Shown: positions 12,326 to 24,690, counted from the stretch's first letter. The stretch: DNA of 64,000 nt from Oxytricha trifallax (GCA_000711775.1 ARYC01001378.1:1-64000), one strand, 5' to 3'. The notes: generated by a model from the letters alone, not told the origin. Program-made: numbers and translations.

Positions 12326-13377
12326 ATTATTTGTAAAATTAATGTGGAAATATAATCGTTAGATTATAACATATAATTGGAATATCTAAATTATTAAAAT
12401 TATTAAGATGATTACAACAACTCATTGCAAAGTACACTTAACCATTTATGTTATTTAGTTTCTTGCAGAGACATCTCTAGTGTTGACGTTGTTTAATTTA
12501 AATATTATAAAACATTACCATTAAACAAAATGTAATGAATATATTATATTAATGTGATAAGAACTAATGGAGAACTCGAAAATTAATTATAGATAGCTTT
12601 TTTGTCTATTGTCCAACTTACATGTCCCAAGCTATACTTTAAGAAACAATTCTAAAACTCTATCCATAAGAATTTAATATTATTGAAGCTTTAAACTTCT
12701 TATAAAATAACCTGAACTTTAAAACTACAAGATAATCAGTTTGTAAAGTATATTAGTAGTTGAGAAATATTAATAAGCATTAAATATTATTAGATTAGCA
12801 GAATTTCTAGCATTTTAGGCATGTTTAAATGGACGAGTCACTATGTAACTATCTTCAGAAACTTAGTATTTTCCAGAAAAAATGGATGTTAGGGATAATA
12901 GAAGAAAAAATTAATAGATGCAAAATATTTCAAGCTCAAACCGAACAAAATAAACATTAGAAAATTTAATAGCTAACAATGTTTAAGAAGACAGCATCAA
13001 GCACAAAGAAGGTTGGTCAAGTTGAATAGGAATTGATTAGGAAATCTTAAAAATAATTATTAATTATATTTTATCAATCACAAAATGAAGATAAAGAAGA
13101 ATCATGCTAGTTAGCAATTTAAATCGACAGACAATGAACAGTATTAAAAAAACACAATAAGTACTTATTTAATAAATTTCCAGGAAAACCTCAAAGATAA
13201 GAATATTTATATAAAGTTTTACGGTAAAAATATTTTGCAAAATGTTAAAATCATTAGGCTGTTAACAATGCATCTAAAAGACATTGGCACTTAAGACTAT
13301 TTGAAACTTTAACGATTACTTTTTTACACATGACTCTTAAAATTAAACTCAATAGATAAAATTGGTTTTCTAAGGAA

Positions 13378-13510
13378 GTCTTTGCTCCCTCACATTCCAT
13401 AGGGGTTTAACACCTCCTTAACCACTGCAAATACTTTATTAGGTTTTGCCAATCAAGAAGCTCTACCTCTTGTGCCCCGTTGGGAGTTGCTCTATGACCC
13501 TACTTATTAT
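13378..13510 (+). CDS. Possible coding patch (isolated MDS-like segment)
   Basis: A GC-richer stretch that reads without TGA as SLLPHIPQGFNTSLTT, then FANQEALPLVPRWELLYDP, with natural composition. Flanking DNA is AT-rich and not coding-like. No family recognised and no joining partner found. Confidence 0.3.
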
Positions 13511-14268
13511 TTATAATATTGTTTTATAAAATTCAATTTTATGAGCAATTGTTATGTAAACACAGTGACCAATTCTTGCATGTGTGTGAGCAATTTTTCA
13601 CATCGCCCCTTATTTTGAACTTTTGATTAATCTAGCACGATTAGCTAAGTCTCATACATTAACCATTAAGAATGTCAGAGGATCAGTTTTAATTTTATTT
13701 AAAAAATTTTAAGACAGTATATAAATAATATCGATAAGGAATAAAATAATATAAACTGTTAATTAGTTCTCAATTAAATTTATACATTTAGTAACTGTGA
13801 ATATCAAAAGCTCACAAATAATTATAATTCACTAATTGAAATTAATTTGAATAAATTAACACCTAGTTTCTAAATTAACAATTATATAATTTATTCATAG
13901 AATTTAAATTAAACACAAAAAATTAGAAATAAATTATAATTATCTTTTTTATTTCAATTATCAGATAGTCCTAGTGTATAATTTAAATAAATTTAATATA
14001 ATATCAAACTTTTTTATAGCTTGGAAATAATAAAGTAATGATCAACAAGTATTTGATAAAATTTTAATTTAAAATATAAAATAAAATAAACTTGATCTAA
14101 AACAACACACTCGTTTGGTTAGAATCATATGATCTCACATAAAATATCAAATAATTTGATATTACTATCACTGAAATAAGATTATAAAGAGATATGTAAA
14201 AATTTAAATGAAAATAATTAGTAATAATAGAATATCGCCTTAATAAATTCTACAAAATTGGATGGATA

Positions 14269-15078
14269 TAAAGCGTTTATAGTAAAATAAGAGAGATTGT
14301 TAATTTGAAAAGAGATTTAAGAGTAGACTCAGTCTTAGTTTGCTGTGAGTTGTTGTCTTATTATCTCCATTTACTGTTATTTCCATCATCACAAACCACT
14401 TTTTTCTTTCTTTGTCAAACTGCCAGAAATATTCGCGTTTAGAAGTACTCTGCTTCAGCATCTCTAAGAACCATTTTAAAGTTGTCGCTGTTAAAAGCTC
14501 AGCTACAGCTAGGTCCAAGTGTGCTCTGGCCAGGATCCTTATAGATCAGGAACCTCCATTTTAATTGCTAGAATACTAATGTTTTTAAAAAGTTAATAAA
14601 ATTAAATCACTCAAATTAAAACTTTTCAAGTTTTAATGCTTAACTATATCTGATTAAAATAATAGGTTTAATCTATAGAGAAATTTTATGAGATGTTTTT
14701 ATTAATTTTAAAATGATATCTATTAATTAAAGCTTTGAGTGATTTAATTTTATTAACTTTTTAAAAACATTAGTATTCTAGCAATTAAAATGGAGGTTCC
14801 TGATCTATAAGGATCCTGGCTAGAGCACTCTTAAACCTAGCTGTGGCTGAGCTTTTAACAGCAGCAACTTTAAAGTGGTCCTTAGAGATGCTGAAGCAGA
14901 GTCCTTCTAAACGCGAATATTTCTGGCAGTTTGACAAAGAAAGAAAAAGTGGTTTGTGATGATGGAAATACTGTAAATGGAGATAATAAGACAACAACTC
15001 ACAGCATACTAAGACTGAATCTACTCTTAAATCTCTTTTCAAATTAACAATCTCTCTTATTTTACTATAAACGCTTTA
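14269..15078. repeat. Palindromic element, arms about 347 bp
   Basis: Arms 14269-14616 and 14732-15078 are inverted copies of each other with scattered mismatches, separated by about 115 bp. Unlike most palindromes here, the arms contain coding-like, GC-richer sequence. Read inward from the outer part of the right arm it gives a Leu/Ala-rich helix followed by KREYFWQFDKERK, and the same peptide appears on the opposite strand of the left arm. This suggests a gene fragment captured and then duplicated head to head. Confidence 0.75.
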
Positions 15079-15149
15079 AATATAGATGTGCCATATTAAA
15101 ATAATTAATATTGATAAAAAACTACAACTTAATCTACTTAATATAATCG

Positions 15150-15418
15150 ATTTTGGTAAGCAGGGGGTTGCTGGGTTCACCGCATTAGGGGCTTGTCGGC
15201 GGGGTTCAATCTGCCAGATCCTAAACTCCTCAGTGTTGTCAGCACGCAAAGGATTTCCCTGCATTAGATGAGCTATCCTGGCGTGAAGTTCAGCTTCCTA
15301 GGTAATAAGGGAACAGGATGAAGGTGGTGCTCAACCTTCAAAAGTAAGACGATGAGAACCATAGAAGCCAACGATAATGATTTTCCTCCAACTCACTTCA
15401 GATACGTCTATGTCACGA
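15150..15418 (-). pseudogene. GC-rich gene fragment of unknown family
   Basis: One minus-strand frame reads naturally across about 270 bp: SEVSWRKIIIVGFYGSHRL, one TGA, then APPSSCSLITQEAELHARIA and RADNTEEFRIWQIEPRRQAP. Base composition is clearly richer in G+C than its surroundings, and the frame stops being coding-like at both ends. The plus-strand ORF at the same place is a shadow. It could be a single MDS or a decayed fragment; the in-frame TGA favours the latter. Confidence 0.45.
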
Positions 15419-15871
15419 CTAAAATTGATGGTTTGATTATAGTATTAAACAGTGAATTGATAAATAATTTAATTTGAGTATAACTCGTTAATCATCATCA
15501 TCATAATCGATTTTATATCTATCAAATTAATATATAACCTTCTTTATATATTTCTTGTCAATTATTATCTTTAATTTCTTTGTTATATTATAATTAATTT
15601 CATTTTTATTAATATATATTTTCAATCAATAACGTAATTTTTCCAAAGTTAATGAATATTAACGAATAGTTAAAGAAGGAAATCAATTAAAATCATAAAT
15701 TTTAATCAATTTGATAATTTTAAAAAATATATTATTTTCTATATTCATTAATTTTGAAAATTAATATTTAATATTTATCAATATAATTTACTATTTTATT
15801 GAATTACCGATAGAAAATTATGACTTTTATTTGAGTAATACATTTGATATATAAAAATATCTATAATTATA

Positions 15872-16083
15872 TAATATCTCAAACAAAAATTTGCAAATAA
15901 ACGATCATGGGCTAATTCAATAAAGAATTTAAAATTAGTTGGATTTTAATAAAGGCGGTAATAAAATATCTCATCAAAGGAGCGATATAAATTATTACCG
16001 CCTTTATTAAAGTCCAACTAATTTTAAATTCTTTATCGAATTAGCCCATGATCGTTTATTTGCAAATTTTTGTTTGAGATATT
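15872..16083. repeat. Small palindromic MITE-like element (arms about 92 bp)
   Basis: Arms 15872-15964 and 15993-16083 are nearly perfect inverted copies. The internal sequence (a Gly/Cys-free AAAGGCGGTAATA core next to GGGCTAATTC) resembles the interiors of the palindromic MITEs at 42578-42999 and 63341-63759, so it is probably a divergent member of that family. It directly abuts the Rep-helicase element to its right. Confidence 0.7.
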
Positions 16084-16088
16084 CTTAA

Positions 16089-16431
16089 AATAGATTTGAA
16101 TTGGGGAAATCAGATAAATAAATAAATATCTTTTTAATTAATAATTATTACTGCCATGCTTATAGATCAAATTTGATCATAAGTACTTCCAGTTATGTTC
16201 CTGATGGTAAACCATTAGTTTTCAATGTTGTTTTTTTTTTAAAAAATTTCATTTGACTGGGTTGACCTATTTGACCCGAGGTTTTTTTGGTCAAATTCCA
16301 AGGATTTAAAAATTAATTAGATTTAATTAAAAAATTATTATATTATTTTAATAAAAAATATAAATAAAAGCATTTGACCGATTTGACCTGGGTATATTTC
16401 TGGTCAAGTGATTTAAGTGTAATTAAATTGT
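16089..16431 (+). repeat. Left TIR of the Rep-helicase element
   Basis: Inverted copy of 17918-18260. It contains heptamer starts at 16252, 16261 and 16270 (TTTGACT, GTTGACC, TTTGACC), an inverted GGTCAAA at 16289, direct TTTGACC at 16373 and 16382, and an inverted GGTCAA at 16402. Confidence 0.85.
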
Positions 16432-16469
16432 ATAAGATAATTGGAAATATATAAATATAGATCTTAGTT

Positions 16470-17811
16470 TCACTAATTATATAAAATGGCTAAATGTTGC
16501 TTTTATTGTTCTCCTCTCTGAGTCGTTGTGGTGGTCCACTTTTCATTTTCACTTCTATTCCATTATGACTTCTTCTCTTGTGAGTTACTATCAATTGTTT
16601 CATCTTCCTCTAGGCGCTTCATAAAATATTTTGCCAAGTCTATTGTGTCGAACTACAACTTCAGGCTTTTGCATTTCTACACTTCTGTGAGGTCGATCAA
16701 ATGGCATCTCGCCTCGAATGCCTCTCTATAGATTTCTTTTTGGAGCTACTTTAGTGACAATGTATTAGTGGTGGTACGACGACACTGTTTATATATTCTA
16801 ACTGAACTTCCCATATCTCACTTCGGTTGAGTATCCGTTACCTTCAAGTATTCTTTTCATCTTCGCTGCCTTATCCTTGGTAAAGAAATGTCTGTCGTTC
16901 ATTTCATCCATAAGAACAATTTGAGGCTGGAACTTGATTGGTATGACCTATATCTTGAAGTAGGATTAACCCTCTTAGAGCACATCGCACACGAAGATTT
17001 GCTAGAGCATCTTGACAATACTTGACTTTCCAGTATCTGCTTTCGCATAAAGCCAAACACAGCATTTCTTAGGATCACTCCTTTCTACTATTACTTTATA
17101 TAGTGCATCTACAGCTTCCCATATCCCCATTTCTAAAACTTGTCCTGTTTTGAGGCCATTCTATCATTGTACTTCTCATAATTCTTTATGACAAATGTTT
17201 GCAGATATTCTATGACAGGTAAAAGTTTTTTCTCTAGCAGTCCTGATCCAACCATCATCTTTAACAATCCTCTCAATCTATTTTCGATTTCCTAGATCTA
17301 GACCAAGTCATTGCTGTTGTACGAATACATCTTAATATAGTCAGTAAGATTATGTATTTCCCCTCGTTTGAGTAAACCTGTGAATTTGGCTAACATCTCT
17401 TTCTTAGTTTTAGATGGAGCAAGAGTAGAGTTGCCTTTAGAGTTAGCAATACTGGCAGATTTTTCCTTATATTTTTCAAAGCTATCTTAATCTCCAGCAA
17501 TAAGGATAATTTCGTGATTAGTTTAGAAAAGATCTAGCAAAAACTTTTTCATAGTGACTGTTATATTAATGTCAAGTTCCTTTAGAATCTTTGTTCCTAC
17601 ACTATTGGCTTGCTTGAAATGATTTTTGTGTAGGCCCTTTGTAAGTTTGTGGCATTGTATTTCTAGTATAGCATTTTATCTTCAACATCCTGATATAAGC
17701 ATAAGTGTTCTATTCAATCATTGATTTCTTTGATCTACTAGAGATAGCTTCTGAGTTTTCAGGACCATAGGGATAGTAACACTCGTAAAAGTGAGTCATT
17801 TTATAGTTCAT
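16470..17811 (-). pseudogene. Superfamily-3 helicase (Rep-like) gene, decayed
   Basis: With TAA/TAG as Gln, coding sequence runs from ATG 17811-17809 (MNYKMTHFYECYYPYGP) to TGA 16472-16470, about 445 codons, with at least three frame changes. An SF3 helicase core is visible: Walker A in LYAKADTGKSSIVKML (17046-17020), Walker B in QIVLMDEMND (about 16926-16895), then KRILEGNGY, which matches the region after Walker B in SF3 enzymes. A motif-C-like TTTN lies near 16770, although the frame is uncertain there. SF3 helicases unwind DNA at replication origins of small DNA replicons. I could not find a convincing HUH nickase motif in the N-terminal part (a KGLHKNHF stretch is the only candidate), so whether it is a true two-domain Rep is open. 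It lies wholly between the TIRs and is not cut by IESs. Confidence 0.72.
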
Positions 17812-17917
17812 TGGAGGAGGAGAAGAAAAAATATTACTATCTCAGAAGTAAGAATGTACTATTTATCTAGTTTACTGCACCATTAAATGAAATATTTAAA
17901 TTAATTATTAGAAAACA

Positions 17918-18260
17918 ACAATTTAATTACACTTAAATCACTTGACCAGAAATATACCCAGGTCAAATCGGTCAAATGCTTTTATTTATATTTTTTATTA
18001 AAATAATATAATAATTTTTTAATTAAATCTAATTAATTTTTAAATCCTTGGAATTTGACCAAAAAAACCTCGGGTCAAATAGGTCAACCCAGTCAAATGA
18101 AATTTTTTAAAAAAAAAACAACATTGAAAACTAATGGTTTACCATCAGGAACATAACTGGAAGTACTTATGATCAAATTTGATCTATAAGCATGGCAGTA
18201 ATAATTATTAATTAAAAAGATATTTATTTATTTATCTGATTTCCCCAATTCAAATCTATT
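17918..18260 (-). repeat. Right TIR of the Rep-helicase element
   Basis: Inverted copy of 16089-16431, with the mirrored TTTGACC clusters. The outer boundary is set by the end of identity at AATAGATTTG. Confidence 0.85.
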
Positions 18261-18773
18261 TTTTTTAAATATTATATTATTATATTTGTTTCAAATTTAT
18301 TTCTACTATATTCATATATAATATCACAGAAGGTTAATAATTATTTTTAATTAGTGAAAGGAATTCTTTAAGCTGATTACTTAGTAGGAAATTTTAATTT
18401 ATTCTTTTAAGAATATTCTTTAAAAATATTTTTAATTTCTTTAATTAAAATTTCATCTATAATTTATAAATGTTTTAATAAAAACTAATGATAAAATTTT
18501 TAATGTTTTTATTTATAATTGCCTCTCTTAATGAAAATAAGGCTGCTTAAAACCTTTTACTTTTTAAAATCTATTGAATATAAAAATTGCAATTATTTCA
18601 TTTTAAATAATAAAAAAGAATTAGGAACCTTTAAAATATTAATATTATTTGAGGATTAAATGAAGATCATAATGTAAAATTCTTCTACTTAAATGATAAA
18701 AAAAACATATAGAGGTGTAGTTAAATACAAAATTTTTGTAGTATTTATTAAAATTAAAAGAGAGAAATATAGA

Positions 18774-19359
18774 GAGGTTACACGAACCAGTAATTAACTT
18801 TCATATTTCTAGCCTACTTAAACTCTGTAAATGCATGGCTAAGGTCAAATAAGGGTCATTAAATAAGAATAAAACGCTAAAAATAGGTATAAGCAACTTC
18901 ATCAGATTCATATAATCAAGATAATACATAAAATAATCATATAAAAGTGCACTTATTTTGAATATATTTTTCGAAAAACCTTTTGATTTTATCTTGAATT
19001 TTAAATGTTAAACAAGGTAAATTCCAACGAGCCACCCATATTAATACAAGAAGGTAAAAAAGATTCATATTTAGATATACCTTCTTGTATTAATATGGGT
19101 GGCTCGTTGGAATTTACCTTGTTTAACATTTAAAATTCAAGATAAAATCAAAAGGTTTTCGAAAAATATATTCAAAATAAGTGCACTTTTATATGATTAT
19201 TTTATGTATTATCTTGATTATATGAATCTGATGAAGTTGCTTATACCTATTTTTAGCGTTTTATTCTTATTTAATGACCCTTATTTGACCTTAGCCATGC
19301 ATTTACAGAGTTTAAGTAGGCTAGAAATATGAAAGTTAATTACTGGTTCGTGTAACCTC
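18774..19359. repeat. Long palindrome, arms about 283 bp
   Basis: Arms 18774-19056 and 19077-19359 are near-perfect inverted copies around a 20-bp centre. The ORF that spans the right arm is mirrored in the left arm and shows no natural protein composition, so I do not annotate a gene. Confidence 0.85.
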
Positions 19360-19422
19360 GAAATATATATTCTAAATATTTTTCTGCAAATAAAAATATT
19401 TGTTAAACAAAATTTAACTTAT

Positions 19423-19757
19423 CTTAAATGAATATTTAAGGAATAAATTATATTAAAATTGATTATATGATAGATTCCCCAATTTAAGCAGGACTTTTAT
19501 ATTGTATTTATTGTTAAATTATTCTGAGAAGCAAGATGCTTTAATTTTTTGATAATTTATATAAACAATAAATGGATAAATTTGCTTGAGAAAAGTGGTA
19601 AATTCATTTTATGAATAACAAAAACCGTTTCATTTTAATAAGTTCCCAGAGAGTATAAGATTGGTAGTGCTTGGAGACATTTTTTTTTAAAAAATGAAAG
19701 TTATTAACAATTAATTAATTTAATTCATTTTTCAAATTCTAATGTATTTCTATAATA
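19423..19757. mobile_element. Short deletion derivative related to the 21.7-23.9 kb TIR element
   Basis: The left 200 bp resembles 21690-21900 position by position (GATAGAT, a short gap, GCTGGA/GCAGGA, then CTTTAATTTTTTG). The right end (TTCATTTTTCAAATTCTAATG) resembles 23851-23891. This is the relation expected of a non-autonomous deletion copy whose gene-carrying centre is lost. Confidence 0.55.
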
Positions 19758-20196
19758 ATTTCTTTATTAAGTTTAGTTGATTTCATAAAAATCAAGAAGA
19801 ATCAATTTATAGTTTGGCTTTCATCCTTGTCTATATTACTATATTCAAGTTATTTAATATTTATGTCAAAATCTCGAGGAACTTGTTGTTTTTTATATGA
19901 AATTGCAGGTTTTAAGGAATCATTCCAGCTTTAATTATGTTATAAAATAAATATTTAAAGTAACACTACTTCAGGAATAGTTTAGTTAATTTAAATTCTT
20001 CAAAGCAAAATTTGAAGAAAACTTAAAATTTGATTTCCTTTTTTTATTTTAAATTAAGTTATAAAAGTATTTTTAATTTTAGCAAATAAAATGTACCACA
20101 AAACATAGTAATATTTAGTCTAAAAGTCAAAGAGATTGGATTATTATATAAATGATGTTGGAATTTATTTTGATTTGTATTGTATATAATTTATAT

Positions 20197-20614
20197 TATT
20201 GTAGGAATATAATTGATTTAGGAAATTAAATAATAAATATATAAATAAATAATTAAATAAGTGCCTATTAACTTTCTTGAAACCTAAATTATAAGGTACT
20301 TGTTCGTTAGAGAATTTAAAATTTGCAGGATTTTATTTTTGAGTCTAATATTTAATAGCACCCTTGAAGTAATATAAATAGATTTTAATTTTTAGTGATT
20401 TGTTTTGTTAAATTTGAAGATAAATTAAAATTGATTTATGCCGATACAAGGATGCGATTAAATAGTATTAACAAAAATTCTAGCTAATTTTAAATTTTTA
20501 ACCGAACGAATACTATGTTGTCTAGGTTTTGAGAAAGATTACTGTCTCGATTTTAATTAATTAATTATTTATTTATTAAATAATTTCCTTAGTCAATTAT
20601 ATTCCTACGATATT
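20197..20614. mobile_element. Palindromic MITE of the TTGTAGGAATA family
   Basis: The ends are inverted copies (TTGTAGGAATATAATTGAT at left, its complement at right) and the interior is an imperfect palindrome. The same ends occur at 42578-42999, 59371-59594 and 63341-63759. No coding capacity. Confidence 0.7.
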
Positions 20615-21671
20615 AAAATTCAGTTCAGTTAGAATATATTAATCCATAAGATTAATTAAATTTGCTTGCGATCATTAATAAAGAGATTTTTAATAGAGGA
20701 ATTTATGTAGATTATTTTTTTTGAGTAGAAAAAACTTAAAGTATTATATTTCAAATTTTCGAATGGGCAAATCCGAATTAAGTAACCTTATTTAAATTGA
20801 AGTTAATTTTGAATTTTAAGTGAGTTAATTGCTGTTTTCTTAAAGTTTTTAACTTTCAATTTATAAATTACAATATAACATATTTTAAAAATAATGATAA
20901 TTCTTTAAATAAATTGGATCTCAAGATTTCATCATATTTGATTTGGATCATTTTGATTTTATTAGTTCATTTTCTGTAAATAGGCAACTTTTTCAAATGA
21001 ACTACATATTCTTTTGTTTAGATTAAAGATAAGTATAAAATTTACTTTTATTTTTTTATCTATTTTAATTTTGTATACAGGACTATAAACTATCTCATAA
21101 ATAATTTCGATTAAATTAATCTGCATAAGCTTCATGTAAAAATTGATGTCGTTCTAAATAAGTATGAATTCTACGATTTAGACAGTTAGCTTTTACATTT
21201 CTTATATTTAAATATATCAATGAAACATAAATAAGCTTGAGATATTTAATGGAAAAATAAATCATCATTCATTATATCTAGATATATTTATTAGTTATTC
21301 AAATAAAAAATATAATTAAGGCTAGATAAATTAATCAAATTTAATTGCAATTTTAAGTATTTCTTAAATGTTAATTAATCATATTAAAAATCAGTTATAA
21401 TATATTAAAAATAATCAGGAAATTTTAAAGTTAAGGAATCGTACAGTATGTTATAATTTTTTTATATAAATTTTCACTTAATCTGTTGTATATTAATAAT
21501 ATAACTTATTTTATTTCACTTAATATGAAGTTAAGTCTCTCTTTTAGATTCAAATGAATGCTTAAAAAATATCTAAAATGCAGAGTGACTTCGCATTATT
21601 AATATGAAATAGAAAAAAACTTGAAAAAATAAATATGTTAATGAAAAATCAATTAATGTTTTTGAAATATT

Positions 21672-23891
21672 ATTTTAGGAATATATTTGATTTAGGAAAA
21701 TAAATTAAAATTAAATTGATTGATAATTAAAATTATGGCATTTATCAAATCCAAAATGAATCAAAATTAAAATAAAAATCGAATATACGATAGATCCCGC
21801 AATTCTAGCTGGATTTTTGTATCATAGATATTCTTGAATCATCCTGAAATGTAAGATACTTTAATTTTTTGCTAATTCCTTAAAACAGTCATATGGAATT
21901 TCAAGCTTGAGAGAAATGATAAATTTATATATATATATATATAAAAGAATAATTTTTAATGGATTAAGATGATTGTAAAAATTTGTATCAAAAATTAATC
22001 AATTTTTTAGTATTATATATTCTTAAACTGTCATATTTATTAACCAATAATCAATTGTTAGTTTAAATCATTACTAATATATTATTTATAACAATTATTG
22101 GTCTAGCAACAATATTTTAAATGCTATTTTTATTAACATAATATACTTAAACCTTATTATATTATAATTAAATCAGCTGGGCCTACTTCTCAACTGTAGT
22201 TTAATCCTTATTTACGCATTTCTTGAGTCTTTTCCACTGAATAAGATCATCATAATTGGTGGATCGCAAGTACACAGCAACTATATGAATAAAGGAAGAT
22301 GTAACTTGATACAAAAGCATTCAAAGCTTTTACGGTAAACCCATTTTGAATAGTAGCATCGCAAATACCTCTTTGATGAACTATTACTCCTGAAGACCCG
22401 AATTTCTATTTTCCTCTCTCTGGCAAGAGCTATTGTGCATGAAAACTTTTGATTTATTAAATCAGTTGTTTATGGGATTATTCATTGGACCTCATTGATT
22501 TATGAAATAAGCAGCATTTCTCTTTGATATTACTTATGATTTATTACAGTCAATTAGAACCTAATAACCAGAAAAGGTAATAATAATAAGACAAAATCGT
22601 GAACTCTCTTATTGCTTAGAATTACTCAACTTTAAAACAATTGGTATTGTGCCTGTTTAATTTGATACCAACAAGTCACAATGAGGATAAAAAGTGCCAA
22701 AATAGTAGAGGAATCCATTATTAGAGTTACGTGAATCTTGAATCAGCCATGATATGCTTCAGGAATCCTTAGCCTGTCCCATCCAAGTTGGCAAATATTG
22801 GCAGTAATTCTGAACTAATTATTAGGAAATCTTCAAAGCAATATTATTGAATCGAGAAGGAAATAAGAGTACCATCAAAGTAATTCGGCATAGGTAGAAG
22901 TGGAAAGCATCTATTTGCTAGAATCAAGTAGAATTTTGCTCAAGTCAAAACGAGATGACATGTGTAAATTTCCTGAATGAATGGCATAAAAAACCATTTA
23001 TGAAACAAAGACGGTCACTTATCTCCACTCAAGGGACACTTGACTAAGCCAAGCATAAAATCTCCCATTATTTTCAGTCATAGAATCGAGTGGTGTCTCT
23101 ACTGTTCCCTAGTTCACATTTTCACTTAAGGCTTCAATTGAACACTAAGACTTATCAAGTGACATGATAAACACTTATGCCATTATATAGTCAAGCTGGT
23201 GATTAAGACGTTAGTTACATGAGTGGCATTATATTCAGAATTTCACATTATCTTGAAGAGTGCTGTAACAGCCACTTCTATACTTCAAGAGTACCCAAGT
23301 TTTAAATCCTATTGAGGTAATGTCAGCTGCCCATGCAAGTGATATTCCTGTTTCCAGGGATAAATAAGTATTGTGTTGATTTAAAAATTAAAATCATTTC
23401 AACAAGAAAATACACAAAATTATGATCTTTGGGAGCTTATCGTAATTAAGAGTCAATCAAGAAAACTAATGATGAATGGGTTTGCTTCTAGGATGTGTAA
23501 TAGTCAACTAAATCAAAGACAGAATTGATGTTTGAGCAGGGGATCAACAACAGCAAGTTGACCAAGGATTTGTAAAATATTTCCGCGTTTATATTTAGAG
23601 CTGCAAAATATACTGTATTTTAAAGCAATTAATGCATTAAAAAGAATTGAAGCAGAAATAATATTAAAGTTATTTATAAATATAAAGTAAGATTTACTCA
23701 AATGTATTTTATTTTTCTTTCTCTAAAATATTTAAATATTTTTCACAATTTTCGTCTCATTTTTTATGCACTTTTTGGAGAGAAGAATGTTGTTAGAGTT
23801 GGTAACATTTCTCTTCAAAAAAAAAGTAATTAATAATTTATTAATTTTAATTTTAGTTCATTTTCCAAATTCGTATGCATTTCTGCAATAT
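21672..23891. mobile_element. 2.2-kb TIR element of the TTGTAGGAATA family carrying a gene
   Basis: The left end (TTTTAGGAATATATTTGAT) and right end (TTCATTTTCCAAATTCG, then TGCATTTCTGCA) are imperfect inverted copies and match the ends of the short palindromic MITEs in this window. The GC-richer interior (22170-23430) encodes a decayed minus-strand protein. This may be the larger relative of the MITEs, or a MITE pair that trapped a gene. Confidence 0.55.
22240..23430 (-). pseudogene. Decayed gene of unknown family inside the TIR element
   Basis: The minus strand reads as natural protein in successive frames: ETGISLAWAADITSIGFKTW, one TGA, DYIMAQVFIMSLDKSQCSIE, TPLDSMTENNGRFYAWLS, NGFLYYFGTFYPHCDLLVS, VLIDCNKSQVISKRNAAYF, and FGSSGVIVHQRGICDATIQ. 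TAA/TAG are Gln throughout. There are about four frame changes and one in-frame TGA. I do not recognise the family. WAADITSIG recalls the first Asp block of rve-type integrases, but the rest of that domain is absent, so I do not call it one. The gene lacks IESs and lies between TIRs, which suits cargo or a transposon protein. Confidence 0.5.
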
Positions 23892-24690
23892 TAATTTATG
23901 TTAAGTAATCTTTGTTAAGCATACAAAAAACATTTTATCATCGCCTAATTTATTTATTTATTTCTACAATATTCAAATATAGTCTTTTCATGATTTAAAA
24001 TTTTGGGGGGAAGTTTCTTCCCCTAATGTAGTCTTTCGCATCAACATTCAAATTTATATTATTTGTTAATAAAAATTTTAAAAATATAAAAAGTAATTTA
24101 ACTTACCATGACCAAATATTAAACAACATATTTTATAGATAATTTTCAAGAATTATATTTAATTCTTATCTTATTACATATTCAAAAAATGTAAAACTAA
24201 TTATTCTTATAAAATTATAAAAGATTAATTTGAATTTGAATAAGGTGGTTGGTAGGATTAATTTAAAAGCTAAATTACTATTAACTTTATTTTCCATTGA
24301 TTATATAATTACAAATGTAAATGCCAGGAATGCCTGCAAGAATGCCAGGGTATGCAATTTAAATTTAGCTTACCATAACCCTATAGTAAAAAGAAGAAGA
24401 GTGACAATGCAATTCCCAAGCTGATCAATAACTATAAGAACAAAAGAATTTATCAATTTATCAATATGAGCTACTCTCTATTCATCATTGTGGTTCATTC
24501 GGTAAAAAAATTCCTTTGGTTCTCTTCTTTCAGTAAGTTAAATCATATTTACAAACAAATAAATATATAGAATATATAAAATATTTATATGAAAGGTCTA
24601 TAGTGGCCTATATGCTCGTCTAACCCATAGGATTCGAAATATTAAGTGAAAAATCCAAGATTTGGGCTAAGATTTAAATGCAAATTATGA

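Larger units (their letters stand above)
16089..18260. mobile_element. TIR element carrying an SF3 (Rep-type) helicase gene
   Basis: The terminal inverted repeats 16089-16431 and 17918-18260 (343 bp) appear essentially identical except for length of an A/T run. Between them lies one minus-strand gene of about 1.34 kb. Each TIR has two clusters of the heptamer TTTGACC spaced exactly 9 bp apart, plus inverted GGTCAAA copies. Near-identical TIRs imply a fairly recent insertion, although the gene has already acquired frame changes. No certain target-site duplication was found. The architecture (Rep-type helicase with repeated binding-site-like motifs in both ends) suggests a replicative element of CRESS or other small-replicon ancestry; that is inference. 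Confidence 0.8.

Noticed and set aside
12326..13040. Long TGA-free frame downstream of the Cys-rich patch
   Set aside because: With a single stop codon in such AT-rich DNA, open frames of this length are expected by chance, and the composition follows the background.
15086..15271. Plus-strand ORF and a tRNA T-arm-like GGTTCAATC near 15210
   Set aside because: The minus strand at 15150-15418 reads as natural protein, and no cloverleaf with acceptor and anticodon arms can be drawn around the motif.
17560..17680. HUH nickase motif in the Rep-like ORF
   Set aside because: KGLHKNHF has two His but lacks the hydrophobic-His-hydrophobic-His pattern, and no Tyr motif was found at a suitable distance.
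19099..19332. ORF inside a palindrome arm
   Set aside because: It is mirrored in the other arm and has no natural protein composition.
23290..23345. WAADITSIG resembling the first block of an rve-type integrase
   Set aside because: The second Asp and the Glu blocks are missing, and downstream protein does not resemble an integrase core.
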